This document shows, piece by piece, positions 16,488 through 26,590 of a DNA stretch of 64,000 bases. Below the pieces are notes generated by a model that was not told the DNA's origin, ran no database searches, and saw only the letters and a list, made by a program, of their open reading frames with translations. Origin of the DNA: PALSA-505 sp963699015 (GTDB lineage: Bacteria; Actinomycetota; Actinomycetes; Streptosporangiales; Streptosporangiaceae). Position 1 is the stretch's first letter; every line of letters starts with the position of its first letter. Position numbers and translations under genes: made by a program. The stretch lies in assembly GCA_963699015.1 (NCBI GenBank), contig CAVOSX010000002.1, positions 62,001 to 126,000 on the forward strand, written 5' to 3'.

Positions 16488-19400
16488 ATGGGTGTGCGGA
16501 CGTGGATAGCCGAGTGGCCGGTATACCGGCAGCTGGCGGGCCCGGACGCCACCGGCCGCGGCGCCGCCGTGAAGAGCAAGGTCACGGCCGCCAATCGTCC
16601 CCGGGTTGCGACTGCGGACCGGGTGGTCAAGTCGATCTGCCCGTACTGCGCGGTCGGCTGCGGCCAGAACGTCTACGTCTCCGGCGGGAAGGTCACCCAG
16701 ATCGAGGGGATCCGGACTCGCCGGTCAGCCGCGGCCGGCTGTGCCCGAAGGGCTCGGCCAGCATGCAGCTGACAACCGGCCCGGCGCGCCAGTACCAGGT
16801 GCTGTACCGGCGGCCGCACGGCACCGAGTGGGAGCGCCTGGACCTGGACACGGCGATGGACATGATCGCCGACCGGGTGATCGACGCGCGCCGGGCGGGC
16901 TGGCAGTGGGAGCAGGACGAGCAGCGGGTGCGGCGCACGCTGGGCTTCGCCAGCCTCGGCGGCGCGACGCTGGACAACGAAGAGAACTACCTGATCAAGA
17001 AGCTGTTCACGGCGCTCGGCGCGATACAGATCGAGAACCAGGCCCGCATTTGACACTCCTCTACCGTCCCCGGTCTGGGGACTAGTTTCGGGCGCGGCGG
17101 CGCCACGACGTTCCAGCAGGACCTGGCCAACGCCGACTGCATCCTGATCGAGGGCTCGAACATGGCCGAGTGCCATCCGGTCGGGTTCCAGTGGGTGATG
17201 GAGGCCAAGGCCCGCGGCGCGACCGTGATCCACGTCGACCCGCGGTTCACCCGGACCAGCGCGCTCGCGGACCTGTACGTGCCGATCCGGGCCGGGGCCG
17301 ACATCGCGTTCCTCGGCGGGCTGATCAACTACGTGCTGAGCCACGACAAGTACTTCCGCGACTACGTCGTGACCTACACCAACGCGGCGGCGATCCTTAC
17401 CGAGGAGTTCGCGGACACCGAGGACCTGGACGGGTTCTTCTCGGGCTTCGACCCGGAGCGCCGGTTCTACGGCTTCGGTACGTGGCGCTACCAGGGCGAC
17501 CAGATGCACCCGGACCGCGGCCAGCGCCTCATGGGCCTGGACCGCTTCCGCGAAGTGCGGCGGGCCGCACGCGGCGAGACGCATGGGGCCAGCGGCGCGG
17601 CCGCCGACCCCGCACCCGACACCGACGAGACCCTGCAGCACCCGCGGTGCGTGTTCCAGGTGCTCAAGCGGCACTTCGCCCGGTACACGCCGGAGATGGT
17701 CGCGGAGATCTGCGGGGTGCCTGAAGAGACGTTCACCCGGGTAGCCGAGCTCATCACCGAGAACTCGGGCCGGGACCGGACCACCGCCTTCGTCTACAGC
17801 GTCGGGTGGACGCAGCACACGGTCGGCGTGCAGTACATCAGGACGGCCGCGATCCTGCAGGCGCTGCTCGGCAACATCGGCCGCCCCGGCGGCGGCATCA
17901 TGGCGCTGCGCGGGCACGCCTCCATCCAGGGGTCCACCGACATCCCGACCCTGTTCGACATGCTGCCCGGGTACCTGGCGATGCCGCACGCGCACCTGGG
18001 CGACGACCTCGACTCTTACATCGAAGCCGAGAAGATGGGGAAGGGCTTCTGGGCGAACGCCCGAAACTACATGGTCAGCCTGCTCAAGGCGTGGTGGGGC
18101 GATGCCGCAACGGCAGGCAACGACTTCTGCTATGACTACCTGCCCCGGCTGACCGGCAGCCACAGCACCTACGAGACGGTGCTGGCGCAGATCGACGGCA
18201 CCTGCAAGGGCTACTTCCTGTGGGGGCAGAACCCGGCGGTCGGCTCGGCCAACGCCCGGATGCAGCGGCTCGGCATGGCGAACCTGGACTGGCTGGTGGT
18301 CCGCGATTTCGTGCTGATCGAGAGCGCCACCTGGTGGAAGGACGGCCCGGAGATCGAGGCCGGCGAACTGAAGACCGAGGACATCGGTACCGAGGTGTTC
18401 TTCATGCCCGCCGCCGCGCACACCGAGAAGGACGGCAGCTTCACCAACACCCAGCGGATGCTGCAGTGGCACCACCAGGCGGTCGAGCCGGGCGGCGACG
18501 CCCGCAGCGACCTGTGGTTCGCCTACCACCTGGGCCGCCGGATCCGGCAGAAGCTGGCCCGGGGAGATCAGGGGGGCGTCCCCCGGACGGCGCTGTGGCC
18601 GACGACATGGACCGGCCGGTCCTCGACCTTCGCTGGGACTACCCGGTGCACGGGCCGCTGGCCGAGCCGGATGCCGAGGCGGTCCTGGCGGAGATCAACG
18701 GCTGGGACGCCAACGGCAAGCCGCTGTCCTCGTTCAACCAGCTGGCCGACGACGGCTCGACGGCCTGCGGCTGCTGGATCTACTGCGGCTCGTATGCCGA
18801 CGGGGTGAACCAGCCCGCGCGCCGCAAGCCGGGCCGCGAGCAGAGCTGGGTGGCGCCCGAGTGGGGCTGGGCCTGGCCCGCCAACCGGCGGATCCTCTAC
18901 AACCGGGCCTCCGCCGACCCGGACGGCAGGCCGTGGAGCGAGCGCAAGGCCCTGGTCTGGTGGAACGCCGAAGACGGCCGGTGGGCCGGTCACGACGTCC
19001 CCGATTTCGTCGCCGACCGGCCGCCGTCCTACCGGCCGCCCGAGGGGGCCTCCGGCGTGGCCGCGATCTCCGGCGTGGACCCGTTCATCATGCAAGCCGA
19101 CGGCAAGGCGTGGCTGTTCGCCCCGGCCGGGCTGGTGGACGGCCCGCTGCCGGCGCACTACGAGCCGCAGGAGTCGCCGTTCCGCAACCCGCTCTACCGG
19201 CAGCAGCGCAATCCGGCCCGGGAGATCATTGTCCACCCGGAGGACCGGTTCCAGCCCAGCGGCGATCAGCCGGGGTCGGACGTGTTCCCGTACGCCGCGA
19301 CCACCTACCGGCTGACCGAGCACCACACGGCCGGCGGGATGTCGCGGTTCCTGCCCTACCTGGCCGAGCTGCAGCCGGCCTTCTTCTGCGAGATCTCCCC

Positions 19401-19761
19401 CGAGCTGGCGGCCGAGCGCGGCCTGGAGCACATGGGCTGGGCGACGATCATCACCGCCCGCAGCGCGATCGAGGCGCGCGTGATGGTCACCGAGCGGGTG
19501 ACGCCCATCACCGTGCAGGGCCGCCTGCTGCACCAGATCGGGCTCCCCTACCACTGGGGGCCGAACGGCCTCACGGCGGGCGACGCGGCCAACGAGCTGG
19601 CGCACCTGGCCCTGGACCCGAACGTGCACATCCAGGAGGTGAAGGCGCTGGCCTGCGACATCCGCCCGGGACGCCGGCCGCGCGGGCCCGCGCTGCGGGC
19701 GCTGGTCCGCCAGTACCGTGACCGCGCCGGGATCACCGGCCAGACAGGCACCGAGGTATGA
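16488..19761 (+). CDS. fdhA: Formate dehydrogenase catalytic subunit, selenocysteine-containing, with two frameshifts
   Basis: The large molybdopterin/tungstopterin subunit, about 1,090 residues after repair, oxidising formate to CO2. It starts near RTWIAEWPVYRQL, then has a [4Fe-4S] site (ICPYCAVGCGQ), followed by RGRLCPKGSAS. The active-site residue is encoded by TGA at 17051-17053 in NQARI-TGA-HSSTV, exactly where formate dehydrogenases have Sec or Cys, and a SECIS hairpin follows. Downstream blocks (SNMAECHPVGFQWVMEAK, HVDPRFTRTS, NIGRPGGGI, WGPNGLT) are typical. One base is missing in GGGG at 16706-16709 and one near GGGGGG at 18571-18576; adding one base at each restores the whole protein. 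fdhB follows at once. A start at 16428 is also open. Confidence 0.9.
17051..17090 (+). promoter_or_regulatory. UGA selenocysteine codon with bacterial SECIS element
   Basis: After the in-frame TGA comes a hairpin with stem GTCCCC/GGGGAC (17066-17071 and 17077-17082) and loop GGTCT (17072-17076). The loop occupies nucleotides 22-26 counted from the U of UGA, the same position and the same GGUCU loop as in the E. coli fdhF SECIS that binds SelB. This directs Sec insertion in place of termination. Confidence 0.88.
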
Positions 19762-19762
19762 C

Positions 19763-20668
19763 GTGAACACACACGCCGAGGACCGGGCGGCGGGCGGGGC
19801 GCCCGCCGCCGCGCCCGGGCTGGATCCGGCCGCCGTGGCCGGGCACCAGGACCACCCGCCCCGGATGGGATTCTTCACCGACACGTCGGTCTGCATCGGC
19901 TGCAAGGCCTGCGAGGTCGCCTGCAAAGAGTGGAACGCGGTGCCGGAGGACGGGCTGGAGCTGACCGGGATGTCGTATGACAACTCGGTAGGCCTGGGCG
20001 CCTCCACCTGGCGGCACGTGGCATTCATCGAGCAGATCGGCCGACCGGGAGAGGCCGGGCCGCAGCCGGGAGAGGCCGGGCCGCAGCCGGGCGGTCCGCG
20101 CTGGCTGATGTCCAGCGACGTGTGCAAGCACTGCACCGAGGCGGCCTGCCTGGATGTATGCCCCACCGGCGCGCTGATGCGCACCGAGTTCGGCACCGTG
20201 GTCGTTCAGGACGACGTGTGTAACGGGTGCGGGTACTGCATACCGGCGTGCCCGTTCGGTGTCATCGCACGGCGCGAATCGGACGGCGGCGCGCACAAGT
20301 GCACGCTCTGCTACGACCGGATCGGGGACGGCCTGACCCCGGCCTGCGCCAAGGCCTGCCCGACCGAGTCGATCCAGTTCGGGCCGCTCGACGAGCTCAG
20401 GGAGCGGGCGGGCCGGCGGGTGGCCGAGCTGCACGAGGATGGCGTGCCCGGGGCCCGGCTGTACCTCGAGGACCCGGGGGACGGCATCGGCGGGGCCGGC
20501 GCGTTCTTCCTGCTGCTTGACGAGCCCGAGGTCTACGGGCTGCCGCCAGACCCGGTGGTCACCACGCGGGATCTGCCGCGGATGTGGCGGCACGTCGCCA
20601 CCGCGGCCGCGGGGCTGGCCGCCGGCGGGCTGGCCGCCTGGCTGACCGGAACCCGGCGGTGGCCGTGA
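19763..20668 (+). CDS. fdhB: Formate dehydrogenase iron-sulfur subunit
   Basis: A 301-residue ferredoxin-like electron-transfer subunit with four Cys clusters for four [4Fe-4S] centres: CIGCKACEVACKEWN, CKHCTEAACLDVCP, CNGCGYCIPACPFG and CTLCYDRIGDG...ACAKACP. It passes electrons from FdhA toward the membrane partner. It starts with GTG one base after the fdhA stop. A 21-base direct duplication (about 20049-20092) encodes GEAGPQP twice in a variable loop. The C-terminus has a hydrophobic stretch (TAAAGLAAGGLAAWL) that may anchor it, as in FdnH-type subunits. Its stop overlaps the next start (GTGA). Confidence 0.92.
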   Translation: MNTHAEDRAAGGAPAAAPGLDPAAVAGHQDHPPRMGFFTDTSVCIGCKACEVACKEWNAVPEDGLELTGMSYDNSVGLGASTWRHVAFIEQIGRPGEAGPQPGEAGPQPGGPRWLMSSDVCKHCTEAACLDVCPTGALMRTEFGTVVVQDDVCNGCGYCIPACPFGVIARRESDGGAHKCTLCYDRIGDGLTPACAKACPTESIQFGPLDELRERAGRRVAELHEDGVPGARLYLEDPGDGIGGAGAFFLLLDEPEVYGLPPDPVVTTRDLPRMWRHVATAAAGLAAGGLAAWLTGTRRWP

Positions 20669-21702
20669 GCAGCCAGCCGGTCCGTGCTCACCCGGCGGCG
20701 CGGTCCTGGCGGCGCGGGAAGGGCCGCGACGGCGAGCGCGCGATGGTGCCGCGCGCCGAGTTCCGCTCCTACTACGGCCGTCCGGTGCTCAACGAACCCG
20801 TATGGAAAGCGGCGGACGTGGCCGGGTACCTGTTCATGGGCGGCCTGGCCGGCGCGTCGTCGGTGCTGGCCGGCTTCGCGCAGGCGGCCGGCCAGCACGA
20901 GCTGGCCCGGGCGGCCAAGGTCAGCTCGGCCGGGGCGATCACGCTGTCCGCCGCCGCCCTGGTCCACGACCTCGGCCGGCCCTCCCGCTTCCTGAACATG
21001 CTGCGCGTCTTCAAGCCGAGCTCGCCGATGAGCGTCGGCTCCTGGCTGCTGGCGGCCTACAGCCCGGTGTCCGCCGCCGCCGCGGCGAGCGCGGTGACCG
21101 GCCGGCTGCCACGGGCCGGCGCCGTTGCCACCGTCGGGGCGGCCGCGCTGGGCCCGGCGATCGCCACCTATACCGCCGCCCTGCTGTGCAACACGGCCGT
21201 ACCCGCCTGGCACGAGGCTTACCGCGAGATGCCGTACCTGTTCGCCGCCTCGGCGGCCTCGGCGGCCGGCGGCATGGGCATGCTGGCCGTCTCCCCCCGG
21301 CACAGCGGGCTGGCGGTACGGTTCGCCATGCTCGGGGCCGCCACCGAGCTGACGGCCAGGGCCATCCTGGTCCGGCGGCTCGGCGAGACCGCCGAGCCGT
21401 ATCAGCGAGGCAGGCCGGGGGCGGTGATGCGCGTGGCCGAGGCCCTCACGGCGGCCAGCCTGGGCACGGCGCTGGTCGCGCGGCGCAGCCGGACGGCCGC
21501 CGTGCTGTCGGGCACGGCGCTGGTGGCGTCCTCCGCGCTGACCCGGCTCGGAATCTTCGAGGCCGGGATGGCGTCCGCGCGCGACCCCAAGTACACGATC
21601 CGGCCGCAGGCCGAGCGCGCCCGCCAGGCTCTGCCCAGCCCGGGGGCAGGCACGGACGCGGTCAGCCGCGCTCCCACTCGGAGGCAAGCTGGCCGAGGAT
21701 GA
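20665..21702 (+). CDS. NrfD/PsrC-like membrane subunit of the formate dehydrogenase
   Basis: A 345-residue integral membrane protein with eight or nine helices. The N-terminal PVLNEPVWKAADVAGYLFMGGLAGAS and central VHDLGRPSRFLNMLRVFKPSSPMSVGSW blocks are signatures of the NrfD/polysulfide reductase family, which exchanges electrons with quinone without haem. The start is a GTG overlapping the fdhB stop as GTGA, implying translational coupling. In this operon it replaces the cytochrome b subunit seen in FdnI-type enzymes, so the complex probably reduces the menaquinone pool with electrons from formate. Confidence 0.88.
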   Translation: MSSQPVRAHPAARSWRRGKGRDGERAMVPRAEFRSYYGRPVLNEPVWKAADVAGYLFMGGLAGASSVLAGFAQAAGQHELARAAKVSSAGAITLSAAALVHDLGRPSRFLNMLRVFKPSSPMSVGSWLLAAYSPVSAAAAASAVTGRLPRAGAVATVGAAALGPAIATYTAALLCNTAVPAWHEAYREMPYLFAASAASAAGGMGMLAVSPRHSGLAVRFAMLGAATELTARAILVRRLGETAEPYQRGRPGAVMRVAEALTAASLGTALVARRSRTAAVLSGTALVASSALTRLGIFEAGMASARDPKYTIRPQAERARQALPSPGAGTDAVSRAPTRRQAGRG

Positions 21703-21838
21703 CCTCGTCGAGGAACTCCCCGTCCGCCCTCGCGAAGCCGCAGCGGCACAGCACCCGGACGGCGTCGGTGCGCAGTCCGCGTCCCTGGAAGGCTGGAGGC
21801 GCGGGACGGCGATCCGGGTAGGTGACATCGGGGGAGGC
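21662..21838 (-). pseudogene. C-terminal remnant of a GNAT (RimJ-like) acetyltransferase
   Basis: On the minus strand a frame ending at 21662 reads ...FQGRGLRTDAVRVL then CRCGFARADGEFLDE and VILGQLASEWERG. This is the typical end of RimJ-type acetyltransferases (acetyl-CoA loop end, final strand and helix). Nothing upstream continues it, because the FUSC gene starts there on the other strand. It overlaps the 3' end of the NrfD-like gene and is probably a leftover from an old rearrangement. Confidence 0.5.
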
Positions 21839-21841
21839 GCG

Positions 21842-23772
21842 CTGAAGGAACTTCCGCTGCAGGCAGCCAGGGTCCGCGACGCGGTCGCGCCCGACTGGCT
21901 GGTGGATCTCGTGCGGCCGAAACGGGTTCCGGTGCCCTGGCCGCTGATGATCCGGGCCGCGCTTGCGATCTGCGTGCCGCTGGCCGCCGGGCTGCTCTCC
22001 GGCAACCTGGCTCCCGGCCTGCTAGCGGCCATCGGCGGGCTGATCACGGTGGTAGTGGATGTCGGCGGCCCGTACCTGACCCGGCTGAAGCGGGTGGGAT
22101 CGGCCGCGGTGTTCGGCGGGGCGGTCGGCCTGACCATCGGCGCCGCGATCCACGGCCGAGGCTGGATCGCCGTCGTCGTGCTCGTCCTGGTGGCCGGGGT
22201 CTCCGTCCTGGTCAGCGAGATGGGCAGCACGGGCTCGGTGGTCGGCCTGCAGTTGCTGGTGTACGCCACACTCGGCCTCGGGCCGCTGGGCGGCCTGCGG
22301 CCGTGGTGGACCGGGCCGCTCGAATTCCTCATCGGCGTGGCCTGGGCCATGATCCTCATCATCCCGGGCTGGATTCTCTACCCCCGGTCGGCCGAGCAGC
22401 GCAGCGTGGCGGACGTGTACCGCGCGCTCGCCGCCAGGCTGCGGTCCGTCGGCACCGATTCCTTCGCCGCGGCCCGGCGCGCGCTGACCGCCGCGCTCAA
22501 CGTCGCCTATGACCAGCTGCTGACCGCGCGGTCCGGGATCGGCGGGGCCAATCCCCAGCTGAGCCGGCTGGTCGCGCTGCTCAACCACAGCTTCCTGGTG
22601 GGCGAGGCGATAAACACCCTGGCCCTGGAGGGCACCGCGCCGCCGGACAGCGTGGCCGACGCGGTGGACGCGCTGGCCGATTCGATCGAGTACGACAGGC
22701 CGCCGCCCGCCCTCCCGCCGGCCTGGACCGACACGCCCGGCGCCCGCGCGCTCGGCGATGCGCTGCACGGCGCGGTGCGGCTGATCGAGGGCCAGCGGAT
22801 CCCCCAAGACGGCCAGCCCGCGCCGCCGGCCGGCGGGAGCGGCTGCGCACGGCGATAGACCGGATCCGGACCGGCCGGCTCATCCGGCTGTATGCCCTGC
22901 GGCTGATGGCCAGCGTCGGCGTGGCCGCGGTGGTGAGCGAGATCCTGCCGCTGCAGCGCTCCTACTGGGTGGTGCTCACGGTGGCCTTCGTGCTCAAGCC
23001 GGACTTCGGATCGGTGTTCACGCGGGCCCTGCAGCGCGGGATCGGCACGGTCATCGGCGTCGTCATCGGCGCCATCATCCTGGTGGCGGTGCCGTACGGC
23101 CTGTGGCTGCTGATCCCGGCCGCGGTCCTCGCCGCGCTGGTCCCGTACGGGCGCAGCCTCAACTACGCGCTGCTGACCACGTTCTTGACCCCGCTGGTCG
23201 TGCTGCTCATCGACATCCTGGACCGAGCGGGCTGGCACCTGGCCGAGGCCCGTCTGATTGATACCCTGCTCGGCTGCGCGATCGCCCTGGTGATCGGGTT
23301 CGCCCCCTGGCCTGGCAGCTGGCAGGCACACCTGTCGGACGAGTTCGCCGACGCCGTGACCCACGTCGCCAGATATACCGAACGGGCACTGGCCGGTGCC
23401 TCACCCGAGCGGTCACGCCTGCGCAGGCAGACCTACCGTGAACTGTCCGACCTGCGCACGGAGTTCCAGCGCTCGATGTCCCAGCCGCGCGCCCTCGGCC
23501 GGCTGGCCACCGCGTGGTGGCCCGCGGTGGCCGGCCTGGAGCAGGTGATGGACACGGCCACGCGGGCCGCCGTCGCCATCGACCACGGCGCGCCCGCCCC
23601 CCCGGCCGGCGACGTCCGGCAGCTGACGGCGGCGCTCGGTCAGATCGCCGGCGCGGTGCGCGACGGCACCCGGCCGCAGGCGAGGACGGACCTCCTGCCC
23701 GACCAGGCGCGGGACGAGACGCTGGCCCCGGTCGCCGACGCGGTCCGCAGCGTGCAGGCCATCGTCGCCTAG
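21842..23772 (+). CDS. FUSC-family membrane protein (aromatic acid exporter-like), frameshifted
   Basis: About 640 residues after repair: two copies of a six-helix bundle with soluble regions between, the layout of FUSC/YccS/AaeB-type proteins. The first half has LMIRAALAICVPLAAGL and the second LIRLYALRLMASVGVAAVVSE and RSYWVVLTVAFVLKPDFGSVFTRALQR, a family hallmark. The halves are in different frames; adding one base near 22835 joins them (...AGG/RERLRTAIDRIRTG). The start is uncertain: CTG at 21842 has a strong GGGGGAGG site and gives KELPLQAARV, while GTG at 21902 has none. The role is inferred as export of small aromatic or lipophilic compounds. Confidence 0.75.
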
Positions 23773-25172
23773 GCTCCGGGCGGGTGTACGGCAGCCTGGT
23801 CGGTGAGCGCGATCGCGAGCTGGCCCAGCACCGTGGGGTGGAACGGAGCCGCCGCGTCCAGCCCCTGCACGTACGGCTGGGGGGTGCAGAGCTGGTGGCC
23901 GGCGAAGTCGGGCTGCGGCGAGGAGAAGCTGAACTGAGCGGCTCCCTGGGCCAGCACCTGGTTCAGCGTGGCGAGCCGCGAGGTCAGCGTCTGCAGGTTC
24001 GCGGGGGTGAGCCCGGCCTGGCTGAGGCACCCGGGCTGGGTGCCGAACGGGTCGTAGTAGCGGTTCACGATCACCTGCGGGTGAGATGGCAGCGCGGCCA
24101 GCCGGCTCAGCAGGTCGAGGTAGTCCTTGCTGAACGACGCGAGCTGCTGCTGGAAGTACGCCTCCGTGGCCCGGTCGTCGCAGCGTGGCGTGACCGCGCA
24201 GTAGCGCAGCATCGCGGACCAGTTCAGGTCGTCCGCGCCCACGCTGACGATGACCACCGACGCATGCCCGGCCCGTTCGGCCACCGCGAGCTGCGGCGGC
24301 AGCCGGTTGCTGTGATGCTTTTGCGACCCGAGCAGGCCGTGGCGGATCGTGGCGCCGTTGCAGGCCAGGTTGAGCACGCGCCAGCCGTTGGCGTCGGACA
24401 GGTCGGCCGCATAGGAGTCGGCGCTGCGCCCGCAGGCCCGGGCGGTGGTGGAGGCGCCGGGCACCGGCGCCAGCCCGGCCCCGGCCGCGGTGGAGTCCCC
24501 GAGCACCACGACCTGAACCCCGGGCAGCGGCCGCCCGTGCGGGCGGATCCGCGGCAGCGGGGCCTGGCTGCCGACCAGGTCGTTGAGCGAGTGCACCTGG
24601 CGCAGCAAGGCGGGCGCCGAGTAGGTAGTGACCATGATGGCGCCCACGTTGAGGGCCTCGGCCACGACGAGCCCGGCGGCCAGCAGCTTGATCGTGGTCG
24701 AGCGGGGCAGGCGGCGCCAGCCGGCCACCGCTCCGGCCAGGATCAGCGCGCCCGCGCCGGTGACGACCGTCTCCCAGGTGAAGTAGCGTTTCCATCCGTC
24801 CGCGAGCCTGACGCCGAGTATGCGTTTGGCGTCACCCCGGCGGGCGCCCTCGACGAACGTGGTCAGCTCGCTGTTGATGCTGATCTGGGAGAGCTGAAGC
24901 CGGGGTCGCACCGGTCCGGTGAACCGCAGGTTGGTCGGCAGGCTCTGGCCGAACAGGTCGACCTGGCCCGGTCCGGACAGGCTGAGGTCGGGCGCGCTCG
25001 CGCCCACCTGGATCACCTGCCCCGCCACGGCGACCGTCTGCATCGGCGTCACCAGCAGCGCGAACGCGATCGACGCGCCGGCCAGCACGACGAGCAGCGC
25101 CAGCCCGGCCAGCCACCGTAGCGCCGGCCGGACCCACCGTCCCGACAGCGCCATGCCGCGAGTAGTTCCCAT
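23769..25172 (-). CDS. Membrane-anchored SGNH/GDSL hydrolase
   Basis: A 467-residue protein with a helix near the N-terminus (about 20-42), a loop domain, two more helices (about 135-185) and a C-terminal SGNH hydrolase domain outside the cell. The nucleophile block is VVVLGDSTAAGAGL (Ser227), the oxyanion Asn is probably in LACNGATI, and the Asp/His pair is in DAAAPFHP near residues 439-445. It should hydrolyse an ester or act as a sugar O-acetyl esterase. GGAG lies 7-8 bases before the chosen ATG; another Met follows six codons later. Its end overlaps the end of the convergent FUSC gene by four bases. Confidence 0.82.
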   Translation of the reverse strand: MGTTRGMALSGRWVRPALRWLAGLALLVVLAGASIAFALLVTPMQTVAVAGQVIQVGASAPDLSLSGPGQVDLFGQSLPTNLRFTGPVRPRLQLSQISINSELTTFVEGARRGDAKRILGVRLADGWKRYFTWETVVTGAGALILAGAVAGWRRLPRSTTIKLLAAGLVVAEALNVGAIMVTTYSAPALLRQVHSLNDLVGSQAPLPRIRPHGRPLPGVQVVVLGDSTAAGAGLAPVPGASTTARACGRSADSYAADLSDANGWRVLNLACNGATIRHGLLGSQKHHSNRLPPQLAVAERAGHASVVIVSVGADDLNWSAMLRYCAVTPRCDDRATEAYFQQQLASFSKDYLDLLSRLAALPSHPQVIVNRYYDPFGTQPGCLSQAGLTPANLQTLTSRLATLNQVLAQGAAQFSFSSPQPDFAGHQLCTPQPYVQGLDAAAPFHPTVLGQLAIALTDQAAVHPPGA

Positions 25173-25202
25173 TCCTGCTCCGACGATAACAACCCGGAAG
25201 GA

Positions 25203-25397
25203 GTGCTCAGGAAGGGCGGAACGGGACCGCGGGCCGGGCGGAACAGGGCCATCGGGCCGGGGCGGAACGGGGCCGCAGGCCGGGACGGAACGGCCCTCGG
25301 CCCGGGACGAAGCGGGATCGATGGCCGGGGCGGAACAGGGCCGCAGGCCGGGGCGGAACAGGGCCGCAGGCCGGGGCGGAAGGGGCACCGGCCGTAG
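25203..25397. repeat. Intergenic GC-rich degenerate tandem repeats
   Basis: Blocks of GGGCGGAACAGGGCCGCAGG and close variants recur about nine times in under 200 bases between the divergent SGNH and beta-lactamase-fold genes. They lie where both promoters should be. They look like expanded promoter-region repeats and contain no gene. Confidence 0.8.
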
Positions 25398-25406
25398 GCT
25401 GGCCGG

Positions 25407-26573
25407 GTGACCAACCGAGACGGCTTCGACCAGGCCGTGCTGGCCCGGATTGACCGGGTTGCCGCACAGGCCGTGGAGCAAGGTCAGGCGCCGGGCGTCG
25501 TCGCGGCCGTGGCCCGCGGGCCGGCCGTGCATGTCGCGACGGCGGGCGCGATGGCGGTAGGCGGGGACCCGATGCGGCGGGACACGCTGTTCCGGATCTC
25601 GTCGACGACCAAGACGATGACCGCGGCGGTCGTGCTCTCGCTGGCCGAGGACGGCCTGCTGGACCTGGACGGGCCGATCGACGCGCTGGCGCCGGAGCTG
25701 GCCGGCCGCCGGGTGCTGCGCCGCCCGGACGGGCCGCTGGATTCCACGGTCCCGGCACAACGCCCGATCACGGTGCGCGACCTGCTGACGTTCACCTGGG
25801 GCTTCGGCATGCAGGGGGCGATGTTCACCGGGCCCGGGCCATGGCCGATCGTCACCGCGGTGGCGGAGCGCGGGCTGGCCGCCTTCGGCCCGCCGCAGCC
25901 AGGGTCCACGCTGGACCCGGACACCTGGCTGGCGCGGCTGGGCGAGCTGCCGCTGCTGGCCCAGCCGGGCGAGCGCTGGCTGTACCAGTCCGGGTCCCAG
26001 GTGCTCGGCGTGCTGGCCGCCCGGGCAGCCGGCGCCCCTCTCGAAGACGTGCTGCGCGAGCGGCTGTTCGGCCCGCTCGGCATGGCCGACACCGGATTCC
26101 GCGCGGCCGAGACCGCCCGGCTGGCCACCGCGTACGAGCATCGCGACGGCGTGCTCGCCGTGACCGACCCGCCGGACGGACAGTGGTCCCGGCCGCCGCG
26201 GTTCCCCGACGGCGGCGGCGGGCTGGTGTCCTCGGTCGATGACGTGGTCGCGTTCGGCCAGATGCTGCTGCGCGGCGGCAGCCCGGTGCTGAAGCCGGCC
26301 ACGGTCGCGGAGATGACCCGCGACCAGCTGACCGCGGCGCAGCGGGCGAATGTCTGGCCCGGTTTCAGCTTCCTGGAAGGCCGCGGCTGGGGGTACGGGG
26401 TGTCGGTACTCGATGACGGCCGCTACACCTGGGAGGGCGGGCTCGGCACGACGTGGTCGAACGTGCCCGCGCAGGATCTCACCGTCGTGGTCTTGACCCA
26501 GCGGGCCGCGGACGAGACCGGGATGCCTGCGGTGTGCGAGGACGTGCTGGCCATCGCCCGCGGGACCGGCTGA
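25407..26573 (+). CDS. Serine hydrolase of the beta-lactamase/DD-peptidase fold
   Basis: A 388-residue class C beta-lactamase-like protein (EstB/6-aminohexanoate hydrolase group). The SxxK motif is SSTTK (Ser66, Lys69) and the second motif is YQS (Tyr193). A C-terminal WEGGLGTTW block fills the place of the KTG-like motif. No signal peptide is seen, so it is probably a cytoplasmic esterase or amidase and not a resistance enzyme. The gene starts 10 bases after the repeat block and ends 18 bases before the convergent polymerase X gene. Confidence 0.85.
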   Translation: MTNRDGFDQAVLARIDRVAAQAVEQGQAPGVVAAVARGPAVHVATAGAMAVGGDPMRRDTLFRISSTTKTMTAAVVLSLAEDGLLDLDGPIDALAPELAGRRVLRRPDGPLDSTVPAQRPITVRDLLTFTWGFGMQGAMFTGPGPWPIVTAVAERGLAAFGPPQPGSTLDPDTWLARLGELPLLAQPGERWLYQSGSQVLGVLAARAAGAPLEDVLRERLFGPLGMADTGFRAAETARLATAYEHRDGVLAVTDPPDGQWSRPPRFPDGGGGLVSSVDDVVAFGQMLLRGGSPVLKPATVAEMTRDQLTAAQRANVWPGFSFLEGRGWGYGVSVLDDGRYTWEGGLGTTWSNVPAQDLTVVVLTQRAADETGMPAVCEDVLAIARGTG

Positions 26574-26590
26574 CCCGGCTTGAGACGCGG

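Noticed and set aside
16673..18529. Long minus-strand open frame opposite fdhA
   Set aside because: It is the reverse-strand shadow of a GC-rich gene; its translation is Arg/Val/His-rich without domain pattern, while the plus strand encodes formate dehydrogenase.
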